DNA of 64,000 bases from the NCBI RefSeq assembly GCF_003075095.1, contig NZ_QCZF01000009.1:124001-188000 (forward strand), written 5' to 3'. The notes below the pieces were generated by a model. That model worked only from the letters and a program-made list of their open reading frames with translations. It made no database searches and was not told the origin of the DNA. Source of the stretch: Blastococcus litoris. Lineage in GTDB: Bacteria; Actinomycetota; Actinomycetes; Mycobacteriales; Geodermatophilaceae. This document shows positions 20,801-29,778 of this stretch, one piece after another. Position numbers and translations under genes: made by a program. The first letter of the stretch is position 1, and every line of letters begins with the position of its first letter.

Positions 20801-21298
20801 TCAGTCGGCGACGTCGGGCGGCCACACCACGCCGAAGCGCTCGAAGACGACCTCCAGGTCGTCGGACCACTCCTCGCCGCGGGCCGCCTGCGTCCGCCGG
20901 AAGTAGCGCTCGTGCCCCTCGAGCCAGCTCGCGCGGGTGCGGTCGCCCTCGCCCTCGTCCCAGGCGAAGGCGTCGTCGACGCTCGACAGCCGGCCCAGGC
21001 GCAGCTCGGTCGACCGCAGGACGCAGCGCGGGACGCCGGCCCCGTCGCAGGCGATCCAGTGGCCGCCGATGCGGGGGAGCGGCTCGCCGTCGGCGGCGAA
21101 GTCGGCCACCAGCCCGGCGGTGGCCCGCTTCGTGCCCGCCAGCACGAGGCCGAGCAGCTCGTCGGCGAGCGCGATGCCGTCGCCGAACCGCTCCACGGTG
21201 TACTCCTCGAGCGGCGGGCGAGGCAGGGTGGCGGCGTACTCGCGCCACATCGCTGCGGCGGCGGGGCGGTCCAGGTCGCCCGGCTGGTCGGCGGTCAC
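20801..21298 (-). CDS. ASCH domain protein
   Basis: 165 residues. The FGDGIALADELLGLVLAGTKRATAGL segment followed by GGHWIACDGAGVPRCVLRSTEL and EGEGDRTRASWLEGHERYF matches stand-alone ASCH proteins (PUA-like beta barrel), thought to bind RNA or modified nucleosides. GTG 21298 fits the hydrophilic N-terminus; ATG 21250 (MWREYAATLP) is a plausible shorter start. It is divergent from the aminotransferase gene, the two starts being only 18 bases apart, so the promoters must overlap the opposite coding regions. Confidence 0.78.
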   Translation of the reverse strand: MTADQPGDLDRPAAAAMWREYAATLPRPPLEEYTVERFGDGIALADELLGLVLAGTKRATAGLVADFAADGEPLPRIGGHWIACDGAGVPRCVLRSTELRLGRLSSVDDAFAWDEGEGDRTRASWLEGHERYFRRTQAARGEEWSDDLEVVFERFGVVWPPDVAD

Positions 21299-21303
21299 GC
21301 CGG

Positions 21304-21309
21304 TAGTTT
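21304..21309 (+). promoter_or_regulatory. -10 element TAGTTT, leaderless promoter for the aminotransferase gene
   Basis: TAGTTT is the most AT-rich hexamer in this stretch and ends 7 bases before the ATG at 21317. There is no ribosome binding site, so the transcript is predicted to begin at the A of the ATG. Confidence 0.6.
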
Positions 21310-21316
21310 GCTGGAC

Positions 21317-22405
21317 ATGCCGCTGCGCGCCCGCACCCTGCTCGGACCCGGCCCGTCGAACCCCTACCCGGAGGCGCAGGTCGCGCTGGCCCAGCCGCTG
21401 CTGGGTCACCTCGACCCCGTCTTCCTCGGCGTCCTCGACGAGACGTCCGAGCGGCTGCGCCAGGTCTTCGGGACGGCGAACCGGCGCACGCTGCCGCTGT
21501 CGGCCACCGGCTCGGCGGGCATGGAGGCGGCCTTCGTCAACACCGTCGGCCCCGGCGACGTCGTCGTGGTCGCCGTCAACGGGCTCTTCGGCCAGCGGAT
21601 GGTGGAGGTCGCCTCGCGCTGCGGTGCCGAGGTCGTCGCCGTCGAGCACGAGTGGGGGCAGCCGGTCGACGCCGAGCGCGTGCTGGCCGCACACCACGCT
21701 CCCAAGCTGATCGCCGCCGTGCACGCCGAGACCTCGACCGGCGTGCGGTCGGATCTCGAGCCGCTGGCCGCCGGCAAGGGGGACGCGCTGCTGCTGGCCG
21801 ACTGCGTCACCTCGCTGGGCGGTATCCCGGTGCGCCTGGACGACTGGGGTGTCGACCTCGCCTACTCGGGCTCGCAGAAGTGCCTGGGCGTGGCCCCGGG
21901 GCTGGCGCCGTTCACGATCGGCGACCGGGCGTGGGAACGGCGGATCGAGAAGCCGCAGAGCTGGTACCTCGACCTGGGCCTGCTCGGCGGCTACGCGGGG
22001 GAGGCCGCGGGCTCGGGCCGGACCTACCACCACACCGCGCCCACCGGAATGGTCGTCTCGCTGCACGCGGGGCTCGGCCGGATCCTCGACGAGGGGCTGG
22101 ACGCCGTCCACGCCCGGCACGAGGAGGCCGGCCGGCTGCTGCACGCAGGACTGCAGGAGCTGGGGCTGGAGCTGTTCGCCGCCGAGGGCCACCGCCTGCC
22201 CGAGCTGACGACGGTGAAGGTGCCCGACGGCGTGGACTCGGCCGCCGTCCGCAAGGAGCTGCTGGAGCGCTACGACCTCGAGATCGGCGGCGGGGTCGGC
22301 GCCTACGCCGCGACCGTGTGGCGGATCGGGCTGATGGGATCGAACGCGACACCCGACAAGGTGACGCTGGTGCTGGGGGCCCTGGCGGAGGTGCTCGACC
22401 GCTAG
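21317..22405 (+). CDS. Class V pyridoxal-phosphate aminotransferase (serine/alanine-glyoxylate type)
   Basis: 362 residues. LLGPGPSNPYPEAQVALAQP at the N-terminus, the cofactor-binding TGSAGMEAAFVN, the aspartate in LLLADCVTSLGG and the Schiff-base lysine in AYSGSQKCLGVAPGLAPF are those of the serine-pyruvate/alanine-glyoxylate aminotransferase family. It likely transfers the amino group between serine or alanine and glyoxylate or pyruvate; the exact pair is not resolved. It follows a leaderless promoter, and a membrane-protein gene begins 9 bases after its TAG stop. Confidence 0.88.
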   Translation: MPLRARTLLGPGPSNPYPEAQVALAQPLLGHLDPVFLGVLDETSERLRQVFGTANRRTLPLSATGSAGMEAAFVNTVGPGDVVVVAVNGLFGQRMVEVASRCGAEVVAVEHEWGQPVDAERVLAAHHAPKLIAAVHAETSTGVRSDLEPLAAGKGDALLLADCVTSLGGIPVRLDDWGVDLAYSGSQKCLGVAPGLAPFTIGDRAWERRIEKPQSWYLDLGLLGGYAGEAAGSGRTYHHTAPTGMVVSLHAGLGRILDEGLDAVHARHEEAGRLLHAGLQELGLELFAAEGHRLPELTTVKVPDGVDSAAVRKELLERYDLEIGGGVGAYAATVWRIGLMGSNATPDKVTLVLGALAEVLDR

Positions 22406-22414
22406 AACTACCCC

Positions 22415-23359
22415 GTGATCGACGCTCCCGCCCCGCAGTCGGCGTCCCGTCCGCCGGCACGCGCGGCGCTGCTCGTCGCGCTCGTCCCGCTGGCCGCGGT
22501 GACCTGGTGGCTGGCCGGGTCCCTCAGCGGCCTGCTCCTGATGGCGTCCGACTCCCTCGCGGACCTGGCGCGCAGCCCCTCCGGATCGCCGGTGCCCCGG
22601 CCGGACGTCGTCGCGCTGCCCCTGATCTCCGTCCTGGGGCTGCAGGTGGCGAACAGCCTCCTGGGCGGCATCCTGGCCGGCCTGCTCGGCCGGGTCGCGA
22701 GAGGGCACCGACCTGCGCTGGTCGCCGGCGCCACGCTGGGCGGTGTGGTCCTCGGGCTCGCCGTGGTCCTGCTGTACACCGCCGTGGTCCCGGGAGCCGG
22801 TGGGGTGTGGCCCCCCGGCAGCCGCGAGGGCGTCGCGATCGGGGTCAGCGTCGTCGTGTCGTCGCTGCTCGGCTGGCTGCTCGGCTCGTGCGTCGTGCTC
22901 GGCCGGCTCGGCTCGGGCGCCGCCCTCGGGGCCCTCGCCGGGGCGCTGCCGTCGTGGCTCGTGGGGCTCTCGCTGGCCGTGACCGACCCGGCCTCGCTCC
23001 TGGACGGCTTCAGCACGACGTGGACCACCTGGGCGGGTGCACTCGTGCTGGTCGCCGCCCTGGTCGTGGTCGGGGCGCGCCCGCTGTCGCGGGTGGCCTG
23101 GTGGCCGCCGGTCGTCGTCCTCTCGTGGCTGGTCTTCCCCGTTCCGCTCGCGGTGCACTACCTCCTCGTCGAGGCGCTGGTCGGCCCGCTGGGGACCCCG
23201 CCGCTCTGGCGGGTCCCGGGGGACGCCGTCGTCGCGGCCCTGCGCGACCCGCTCCCGTGGGTCGCTGCCGTCGTCGTCGCGGCAGCCGTGTCGGTCGGGC
23301 TGGCGCGGTGGCGCGGCGTCAGGCGTCCAGCCGGCGGAGCTGGTCCTCGCTCAGCCTGA
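22415..23359 (+). CDS. Polytopic membrane protein of unknown function
   Basis: 314 residues with about eight predicted membrane helices (near 17-43, 66-90, 97-122, 138-160, 163-187, 203-222, 226-248 and 275-296) and short loops. No catalytic motif or transporter signature was recognised, so no function is proposed. The preceding stop reads TAGAACT and may contribute a -10-like element, though its fit to TAnnnT is poor. Its last 41 bases overlap tail to tail with the aldo/keto reductase on the opposite strand; codon use stays typical through the overlap. Confidence 0.75.
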   Translation: MIDAPAPQSASRPPARAALLVALVPLAAVTWWLAGSLSGLLLMASDSLADLARSPSGSPVPRPDVVALPLISVLGLQVANSLLGGILAGLLGRVARGHRPALVAGATLGGVVLGLAVVLLYTAVVPGAGGVWPPGSREGVAIGVSVVVSSLLGWLLGSCVVLGRLGSGAALGALAGALPSWLVGLSLAVTDPASLLDGFSTTWTTWAGALVLVAALVVVGARPLSRVAWWPPVVVLSWLVFPVPLAVHYLLVEALVGPLGTPPLWRVPGDAVVAALRDPLPWVAAVVVAAAVSVGLARWRGVRRPAGGAGPRSA

Positions 23360-24176
23360 GCCCGGCGGCGGCCGCGGAGTCCTCGATCGACGCGCGGCGC
23401 GAGGCCCCCGGGATCGGGATGACGACGTCGGCCTGCGCGAGGTGCCACGCGAGCGTCACCTGGTAGACCGAGACGCCGAGCTCCTCGGCCACCTCGGCGA
23501 ACGCGGGCGCCGTCGCGTCCAGGGAACCGGCGGCCGACACCCCGCCGAACGGGCTCCACGGGATGAAGGCGAGGCCGTGCGCCGCGCAGTGCGCCAGCTC
23601 GTCGGCCGAGAACCGCCACCCGGGCGAGAACTGGTTCTGCACGCTCACGAACGCGCCGCCGATGACCGAGCGCGCGACGTCGATCTGCGCGATGTCGGCG
23701 TTCGAGATCCCCACCATCCGCACCAGCCCGTCGTCGGCCAGCGCGCGGAGCGCCCCCATCGAGTCCTCCCACGGGGTCCCCGGATCGGGGCGGTGGTACT
23801 GGTACAGGCCGATGGCGTCGACCCCGAGGCGGCGCAGCGAGGCCTCGCACGCGCGGCGGAGGTAGTCCGGCGAGCCGTCCAGCCCCCACTCGGTGCCCTC
23901 GCGGGTGTGCCCGCCCTTCGTGGCGACCAGCACGTCGGCTGCGCCGGGACCGTAGGAGCGCAGCGCCTCGGCGACCAGTTCCTCGTTGTGCCCGAACTCC
24001 GCCTCGTCCAGGGAGTAGGCGTCGGCGGTGTCGATGAGCGTCACGCCGGCGTCGAGCGCGGCGTGGACGACCCCGACCGCCTCCTCCCGCGAGGGCCGGG
24101 CCGACTTGGTGGACAGCGGCATGGCGCCCAGGCCGATGGCGCTGACTGTCACGTCTCCGATGCGTCGCTTCTGCAC
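23319..24176 (-). CDS. Aldo/keto reductase
   Basis: 285 residues. The barrel begins with [17 protein letters not shown]; catalytic Asp and Tyr lie in [14 protein letters not shown], Lys in VLVATKGGH, and His in [11 protein letters not shown]; the cofactor end reads [17 protein letters not shown]. The sequence resembles the perakine-reductase/YajO group rather than the AKR next to hisS, so it is not a recent duplicate. The substrate is unknown. The ATG at 24176 is divergent from rarA with 35 bases between starts. Confidence 0.88.
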   Translation of the reverse strand: MQKRRIGDVTVSAIGLGAMPLSTKSARPSREEAVGVVHAALDAGVTLIDTADAYSLDEAEFGHNEELVAEALRSYGPGAADVLVATKGGHTREGTEWGLDGSPDYLRRACEASLRRLGVDAIGLYQYHRPDPGTPWEDSMGALRALADDGLVRMVGISNADIAQIDVARSVIGGAFVSVQNQFSPGWRFSADELAHCAAHGLAFIPWSPFGGVSAAGSLDATAPAFAEVAEELGVSVYQVTLAWHLAQADVVIPIPGASRRASIEDSAAAAGLRLSEDQLRRLDA

Positions 24177-24197
24177 AGGCCTGTCGTGCCCCGCGGG

Positions 24198-24203
24198 TAG
24201 CGT
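24198..24203 (+). promoter_or_regulatory. -10 element TAGCGT, leaderless promoter for rarA
   Basis: TAGCGT ends 8 bases before the GTG at 24212, the same geometry as at 314, 2921 and 63695. Confidence 0.5.
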
Positions 24204-24211
24204 CGGGAACC

Positions 24212-25546
24212 GTGAGCAGCCTGTTCGACCAGCCCGCGGACGACGGGCCCGCGGCCGTCGACCCGGGGGCGCCGCTCGCGGTGCGCATGCGCCCGCGGTC
24301 GCTCGACGAGGTGGTCGGCCAGCAGCACCTGCTGGGTCCGCGCGCCCCGCTGCGCCGGCTGGTCGAGTCCGACGAGCCGATGTCGCTGGTGCTCTACGGC
24401 CCCCCGGGCACCGGGAAGACGACGCTCGCGCACGTCATCTCCCTGGCCACCAAGCGCCAGTTCGTGCAGCTCTCCGCGCTGGACTCCGGGGTCAAGGAGG
24501 TGCGGGCGGTCATCTCCAGCGCCAAGCGCGAACTGACCTTCTCCGGCCGCCGCACCGTGCTCTTCATCGACGAGGTCCACCGCTTCTCCAAGACCCAGCA
24601 GGACTCGCTGCTGTCCGCGGTGGAGGACCGGATCGTCAGCCTGATCGCGGCGACGACCGAGAACCCGTTCTTCTCCGTCGTCAGCCCGCTGCTCAGCCGC
24701 AGCCTCGTGCTGGCGCTGCAGCCGCTGTCCGACGACGACGTGCGCACGCTGCTGCACCGCGCGCTCACCAGCGATCGCGGGCTCGACGGGGCCGTCACGC
24801 TCAGCGCGGAGGCGGAGGAGCACCTCGTCCGCATCGCCGGCGGCGACGGGCGCAAGGCGCTCACCGCGCTCGAGTCGGGCGCGGGCGCGGCGCAGGCCGT
24901 CGGCGCCACCGAGATCGACCTCGCCACCCTCGAGACCGCGGTGGCCCAGGCCGCCGTGCGCTACGACCGGCAGGGCGACCAGCACTACGACGTCGCCAGT
25001 GCGCTGATCAAGAGCATCCGCGGCAGCGACGTCGACGCCGCCATGCACTACCTGGCGCGGATGGTCGAGGCGGGGGAGGACCCCCGGTTCATCGCCCGCA
25101 GGCTGGTCATCTCCGCCAGCGAGGACATCGGCATGGCCGACCCGACCGCCCTGCTCACCGCTGTCGCCGCCGCTGACGCGGTCGCCTTCATCGGCATGCC
25201 CGAAGGCCACTTCCCGCTCGCGCAGGCGGTCGTCCACCTGGCCACCGCGCCCAAGTCCAACGCGGTGACGGTCGCGATGGGGGAGTCAGTGGCCGACGTG
25301 CGCAAGGGGCTGGCCGGGCCCGTGCCCCCGGGCCTGCGCGACGGCCACTACGCCGGGGCCAAGAAGCTGGGCCACGCGCAGACCTACGTCTACCCGCACG
25401 CCCACCCCGACGGCGTCGTGCCGCAGCAGTACCCGCCCGACGCGCTGGTCGGCAAGGACTACTACCGGCCGACCAGCCGCGGCGTCGAGGGGCGGCTCGC
25501 CGAGCGGCTGGCCAAGCTGCGGGCCATCGTCCGGCGCACGCGCTGA
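24212..25546 (+). CDS. rarA: Replication-associated recombination protein A (RarA/MgsA)
   Basis: 444 residues. A clamp-loader-like AAA+ ATPase acting at stalled replication forks. The N-terminal [22 protein letters not shown], Walker [13 protein letters not shown], Walker [17 protein letters not shown], sensor 1 [11 protein letters not shown] and the C-terminal tetramerisation region ([38 protein letters not shown]) are all present. Its place upstream of a DUF948 gene and alaS is common in actinobacteria. Confidence 0.95.
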   Translation: MSSLFDQPADDGPAAVDPGAPLAVRMRPRSLDEVVGQQHLLGPRAPLRRLVESDEPMSLVLYGPPGTGKTTLAHVISLATKRQFVQLSALDSGVKEVRAVISSAKRELTFSGRRTVLFIDEVHRFSKTQQDSLLSAVEDRIVSLIAATTENPFFSVVSPLLSRSLVLALQPLSDDDVRTLLHRALTSDRGLDGAVTLSAEAEEHLVRIAGGDGRKALTALESGAGAAQAVGATEIDLATLETAVAQAAVRYDRQGDQHYDVASALIKSIRGSDVDAAMHYLARMVEAGEDPRFIARRLVISASEDIGMADPTALLTAVAAADAVAFIGMPEGHFPLAQAVVHLATAPKSNAVTVAMGESVADVRKGLAGPVPPGLRDGHYAGAKKLGHAQTYVYPHAHPDGVVPQQYPPDALVGKDYYRPTSRGVEGRLAERLAKLRAIVRRTR

Positions 25547-25588
25547 CGAGGCTGCCGATACAGGTCCGGGGGTCGGGGACGGCGCGAC

Positions 25589-25594
25589 TACTGT
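25589..25594 (+). promoter_or_regulatory. -10-like element TACTGT upstream of the DUF948 gene
   Basis: TACTGT fits TAnnnT within the 114-base gap after rarA and would give a leader of about 60 bases. An AGGAG at 25651-25655 lies 5 bases before GTG 25661. Confidence 0.4.
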
Positions 25595-25660
25595 GACCAC
25601 GCCGGGCCGGAGCCGTTCCACGAGCCGGGACCGACCACAGACCGAGAAACAGGAGTGCGC

Positions 25661-26086
25661 GTGTCCGTAGGAGAGATCGCCGGGCTGATCGCAGCCGGCG
25701 CCCTGGTGCTGCTGGTGGTGCTGGTCGCCGTCCCGCTGCTCAAGCTCGGCCGCACGCTCGACGAGACCACGCTGACCATCCGGCAGGTCCGGGAGCAGAG
25801 CGCCCCCATCCTGACCCAGGCGAGCACGACGGTCACCCACGTCAACAGCAACCTCGAGCGGGTGGACGACATCACCGGCAACGCCGCGAACGTCTCCAGC
25901 AACGTGGCCGCGCTGACCAGCGTCGTCGCCGCCACCCTGGGCAGCCCGCTGATCAAGGTCGCGGCGTTCAGCTACGGCGTGCGCAGCGCGACGAAGAAGA
26001 AGCGCGAGGGCCAGGCGGTCGCCGACGCCGCCGCGCGCGACAAGGCCGCGCGCCGCGAGCGCCGCGCCGCCCGGCGGGCCGCCTGA
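25661..26086 (+). CDS. DUF948 single-pass membrane protein
   Basis: 141 residues. One N-terminal membrane helix (GLIAAGALVLLVVLVAVPLL) is followed by a helical region of the DUF948 type (LDETTLTIRQVREQSAPILTQASTTVTHVNSNLERVDDI), then a lysine/arginine-rich tail. The function is unknown; the family is found upstream of alaS in actinobacteria. GTG 25661 is preferred over GTG 25655, because AGGAG would otherwise touch the start codon. The stop shares one base with the next start (TGATG). Confidence 0.8.
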   Translation: MSVGEIAGLIAAGALVLLVVLVAVPLLKLGRTLDETTLTIRQVREQSAPILTQASTTVTHVNSNLERVDDITGNAANVSSNVAALTSVVAATLGSPLIKVAAFSYGVRSATKKKREGQAVADAAARDKAARRERRAARRAA

Positions 26087-26367
26087 TGCGCCGGCTCTTC
26101 TGGCTGGCGATGGGCATCACCATCGGCGCCCTCGTCGTCCGCAAGCTCAGCCGCGCCGCCGAGAAGATGACGCCGGCCGGTATCGGCGGGTCGATCGCCG
26201 AGGGCCTGCGCGAGCTCGCCGACGCCATCGGCGACTTCGGTGCCGACGTCCGGGCCGCGATGGCCGAGCGCGAGCAGGAGCTGCGCGCCGGCACCGGCCT
26301 CGACGCGCCGCTGCCCGCCGGTGACGCCGCCGCGCTGCGCCGCGGCGCCCACGCAGCCGACAGCTGA
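26086..26367 (+). CDS. Small membrane-associated protein upstream of alaS
   Basis: 93 residues. A short hydrophobic N-terminus (LFWLAMGITIGALVV) is followed by an amphipathic helical region (IAEGLRELADAIGDFGADVRAAMAEREQEL). It is translationally coupled to the DUF948 gene by a one-base overlap. Small proteins of this shape recur between DUF948 genes and alaS in actinobacteria (DUF6167-like), and the function is unknown. It may form a complex with the DUF948 protein at the membrane, which is inference from coupling alone. Confidence 0.7.
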   Translation: MRRLFWLAMGITIGALVVRKLSRAAEKMTPAGIGGSIAEGLRELADAIGDFGADVRAAMAEREQELRAGTGLDAPLPAGDAAALRRGAHAADS

Positions 26368-26413
26368 ACCCCGTTCCGGCCCCAGCCGGATCCCCAGAAC
26401 CGAGTAGGGCCTG

Positions 26414-29101
26414 ATGCAGACCGCCGAGATCCGCCGCCGCTTCCTCGAGCACTTCGCCGAGCGCGGGCACACCGTCGTCCCCAGTGCCTCGCTGGTCTCC
26501 CCGGACCCGTCGCTGCTGTTCACGGTGGCCGGCATGGTGCCGTTCATCCCGTACCTCACCGGCCGGGAGCCCGCGCCCTTCCCGCGCGCCACCAGCGTCC
26601 AGAAGTGCGTCCGCACCCTCGACATCGAGGAGGTGGGCAAGACCACCCGGCACGGCACGTTCTTCCAGATGAACGGCAACTTCTCCTTCGGTGACTACTT
26701 CAAGGAGGGGGCGATCCAGTACGCCTGGGAGCTGATCACCGGGTCGGTCGAGGACGGCGGACTGGGTTTCGACCCCGACAGGATCTGGGCGACGGTCTAC
26801 CTGGACGACGACGAGGGCGCCGACGCCTGGCACCGCATCGCCGGCCTGCCCAAGGACCGCATCCAGCGCCTGGGCAAGAAGGACAACTACTGGCACACCG
26901 GTGCGCCCGGCCCCGGCGGTCCCTGCTCCGAGATCTACGTCGACCGCGGTGCCGAGTTCGGCCCCGACGGCGGCCCGGCGGTCGACACCGCGGGGGACCG
27001 GTTCCTGGAGATCTGGAACCTCGTCTTCATGCAGTACGAGCTCGACGAGGTGAAGAGCAAGGAGGACTTCCGGGTCCTCGGCGAGCTGCCGAAGAAGAAC
27101 ATCGACACCGGCATGGGCCTCGAGCGCGTGGCCTACCTGCTCCAGGGCGTCGACAACATGTACGAGATCGACGAGGTCGCCCCGGTGCTGCGCCGGGCCG
27201 CCGAGCTCGCCGGCGTCACCTACGGGCGGGGTGGGCGGGACGGGCACGCAGACGACGTCCGGCTGCGCGTGGTCGCCGACCACGTGCGCAGCGGCCTGAT
27301 GCTCATCGGTGACGGCGTCACCCCCGGCAACGAGGGCGGCGGCTACATCCTCCGCCGGCTGCTGCGCCGCGCCGTCCGCTCGATGAAGCTCCTGGGCGTC
27401 GACGAGTCCACGCTGCCCGAGCTGCTGCCGGTCTCCCGCGACGCGATGAGCGCCAGCTACCCGGAGCTGGCGACCGACTTCGACCGGATCTCCGCCGTCG
27501 CCTACGCCGAGGAGGAGGCGTTCCGCCGCACCCTGTCGGCCGGCACGACGCTGTTCGACACGGCGGTGAAGCAGGCGAAGGCGGCGGGCACGCCGGCGCT
27601 GTCCGGGGACCAGGCGTTCTCCCTGCACGACACTTACGGGTTCCCGATCGACGTCACCCTCGAGATGGCCGCCGAGCAGGGCGTGACCGTCGACGAGGAG
27701 GGCTTCCGCGCGCTGATGAAGCAGCAGCGGGACCGCGCCCGTGCCGACGCCCGCGCCAAGCGCACCGGCTCGGTCGACGTCCTCGCCTACCGCCAGCTGC
27801 TCGCCGAGCACGGCCCCACCGACTGGCAGGCCTACGACACCCTCCGCACCGACTCCCACGTGCTCGCGGTCGTCCGGGACGAGGAGGGCCCGGAGGTGGC
27901 CGCTCCCGGCGACATCGTCCGGGTCGTCCTCGACCGGACGCCGTTCTACGCCGAGTCAGGTGGTCAGATCGCCGACGCCGGCGTGCTGACCTGGGACGGC
28001 GGCCGCGCCGAGGTGATCGACGTGCAGCGGCCGGTCAAGGGCCTGGTCGCCCACCAGGTCCGGGTGCTCGAGGGGGAGCTGCGCGCGGGCGCGGAGCTGA
28101 CCGCCGAGGTCGACTACGAGTGGCGGCTCTCCGCCTGCCAGGCGCACTCCGGCACCCACGTGGTGCACGCGGCGTTGCGCCAGGTGCTCGGCCCGCAGGC
28201 TCTGCAGTCGGGCTCGTACAACCGGCCCGGCTACCTCCGGCTGGACTTCGCCTGGCAGGGCGCGCTCACCCACCAGCAGCGCACCGACATCGAGGACGTC
28301 GCCAACGCGGCGGTCCGCGCCGACCACAAGGTCACCGCGCAGTACATGACGCTGCCGGAGGCGCGGGCCTTCGGAGCGCTGGCGCTGTTCGGGGAGACCT
28401 ACGGCGAGCAGGTGCGCGTCGTGGAGATCGGTGGCCCGTGGTCGCGCGAGCTCTGCGGAGGCACGCACGTGCGCGGCAGCGCGCAGATCGGCACGCTCGC
28501 CCTCACCGGGGAGTCCTCGGTGGGCTCGGGTGCGCGCCGGGTCGAGGCGGTCGTCGGGCTGGAGGGCTTCCGCTACCTGGCCCGCGAGCGCGACCTGGTC
28601 CGGCAGCTCGCCGACCTCCTCAAGAGCCCCACCGACGGGCTGACCGAGCGGGTCTCCGGGATGCTGACGCGCCTGCGCGACGCCGACAAGGAGCTCGCCG
28701 AGCTGCGCGCCCAGCAGTCGGTCGCCGCCGCCGGGCAGCTGGCCGCGGCCGCGAAGGACGTCGGGGGTGTCGCCGTCGTCACCGGGTCGCCGGCCGGCCT
28801 GGGCGGGGGCGACCTCCGCACGCTGGCCCTCGACGTCCGGGGACGACTCGCCGACCGGCCGGCGGTGGTCCTGCTGGCGTCGGAGTCCGGTGGCAAGGTG
28901 GCACTGGTGGCCGCGCTGAACCCGGCGGCCCTCGAGCATGGGCTGTCGGCCGGCGACGTGCTGCGGGCAGCCGCCGCACCGGTCGGTGGTCGCGGCGGGG
29001 GCAAGGCAGACGTCGCCCAGGGCGGCGGCACCGATCCCGCGGGTATCCCCGCGGCACTGCAGGCCGGCGAGCAGGCGGTCGCGACCGCCACGGGAAGGTG
29101 A
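26414..29101 (+). CDS. alaS: Alanine-tRNA ligase
   Basis: 895 residues, full length. The class II catalytic core begins at EIRRRFLEHFAERGHTVVPS and contains FTVAGMVPFIPYL and TTRHGTFFQMNGNFSFGDYF. The editing domain carries the zinc ligands HxxxH (His578 in AHSGTHVVHA) and CxxxH (Cys681 in LCGGTHVRG), and a C-terminal DHHA1 domain has the glycine-rich VGGRGGGKADVAQGGG. It charges tRNA-Ala and clears mischarged serine and glycine. The ATG at 26414 follows a GTAGGG. ruvX follows. Confidence 0.97.
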   Translation: MQTAEIRRRFLEHFAERGHTVVPSASLVSPDPSLLFTVAGMVPFIPYLTGREPAPFPRATSVQKCVRTLDIEEVGKTTRHGTFFQMNGNFSFGDYFKEGAIQYAWELITGSVEDGGLGFDPDRIWATVYLDDDEGADAWHRIAGLPKDRIQRLGKKDNYWHTGAPGPGGPCSEIYVDRGAEFGPDGGPAVDTAGDRFLEIWNLVFMQYELDEVKSKEDFRVLGELPKKNIDTGMGLERVAYLLQGVDNMYEIDEVAPVLRRAAELAGVTYGRGGRDGHADDVRLRVVADHVRSGLMLIGDGVTPGNEGGGYILRRLLRRAVRSMKLLGVDESTLPELLPVSRDAMSASYPELATDFDRISAVAYAEEEAFRRTLSAGTTLFDTAVKQAKAAGTPALSGDQAFSLHDTYGFPIDVTLEMAAEQGVTVDEEGFRALMKQQRDRARADARAKRTGSVDVLAYRQLLAEHGPTDWQAYDTLRTDSHVLAVVRDEEGPEVAAPGDIVRVVLDRTPFYAESGGQIADAGVLTWDGGRAEVIDVQRPVKGLVAHQVRVLEGELRAGAELTAEVDYEWRLSACQAHSGTHVVHAALRQVLGPQALQSGSYNRPGYLRLDFAWQGALTHQQRTDIEDVANAAVRADHKVTAQYMTLPEARAFGALALFGETYGEQVRVVEIGGPWSRELCGGTHVRGSAQIGTLALTGESSVGSGARRVEAVVGLEGFRYLARERDLVRQLADLLKSPTDGLTERVSGMLTRLRDADKELAELRAQQSVAAAGQLAAAAKDVGGVAVVTGSPAGLGGGDLRTLALDVRGRLADRPAVVLLASESGGKVALVAALNPAALEHGLSAGDVLRAAAAPVGGRGGGKADVAQGGGTDPAGIPAALQAGEQAVATATGR

Positions 29102-29106
29102 CCAAC

Positions 29107-29778
29107 GTGTCCGACACCGAGTACAACCCCGAGGACACCGGCCCGGTCGGCGGACCGCGGCGCGAGCTCCCGGCCGTCCCGCCGGCCCGCCCGCGCACGT
29201 CGCCCGCCCAGCCGGCGTACCACCCGACGACCGAGCTCGACCTCAGCCGGGGCTTCCCGCCGGTCTCCAACGAGACCAGCGAGATCGACCTGTCCGGCGG
29301 CTGGCCCGAGCACCTGAAGGTGCCGCCGCGCCGCCCCGCGGCGCAGCAGGCGGCCGGGCGCGTGCTCGGCGTGGACGTCGGCACGGTGCGCGTCGGGCTG
29401 GCCCTGTCCGACCCGACCGGCACCCTCGCCAGCCCGCTGGAGACGCTCCGCCGGGCCAAGGACAGGTCCGATCTGGACCGCCTCGCCGCCCTCGTCGTGG
29501 AACACGAGGTGACGGAGGTGGTCGTGGGGGAGCCGGTGCACCTGTCAGGTGCGTCGGGCGCCTCCGCCCAGGATGCCGCCGATTACGCTCAGGAACTAGC
29601 CGACCGCATTCCGGATGTGCCGGTGATCCTGATCGACGAAAGGCTCTCCACCGTGACCGCAGCCAGTCACCTGCGCGAGGGCGGCATCGACAGCCGCAAG
29701 CAGCGAGCGGTGATCGACCAGGCGGCAGCCGTGGTCATCCTGCAACAGTTCCTCGACAGCCGGCGGCCCCGCACGTGA
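29107..29778 (+). CDS. ruvX: RuvX/YqgF (Holliday junction resolvase-like, 16S pre-rRNA nuclease)
   Basis: 223 residues, of which about the first 78 are a proline-rich extension (RRELPAVPPARPRTSPAQ) not found in short homologues. The RNase H-like domain starts at RVLGVDVGTVRVGLALSDP and includes VVVGEPVHLSG, ILIDERLSTVTA and KQRAVIDQAAAVVILQQFLD with the family's acidic residues. YqgF trims the 5' end of 16S rRNA in E. coli. GTG 29107 has an AAGGTG six bases upstream; GTG 29098 overlapping the alaS stop is a close alternative. The stop overlaps mltG. Confidence 0.92.
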   Translation: MSDTEYNPEDTGPVGGPRRELPAVPPARPRTSPAQPAYHPTTELDLSRGFPPVSNETSEIDLSGGWPEHLKVPPRRPAAQQAAGRVLGVDVGTVRVGLALSDPTGTLASPLETLRRAKDRSDLDRLAALVVEHEVTEVVVGEPVHLSGASGASAQDAADYAQELADRIPDVPVILIDERLSTVTAASHLREGGIDSRKQRAVIDQAAAVVILQQFLDSRRPRT

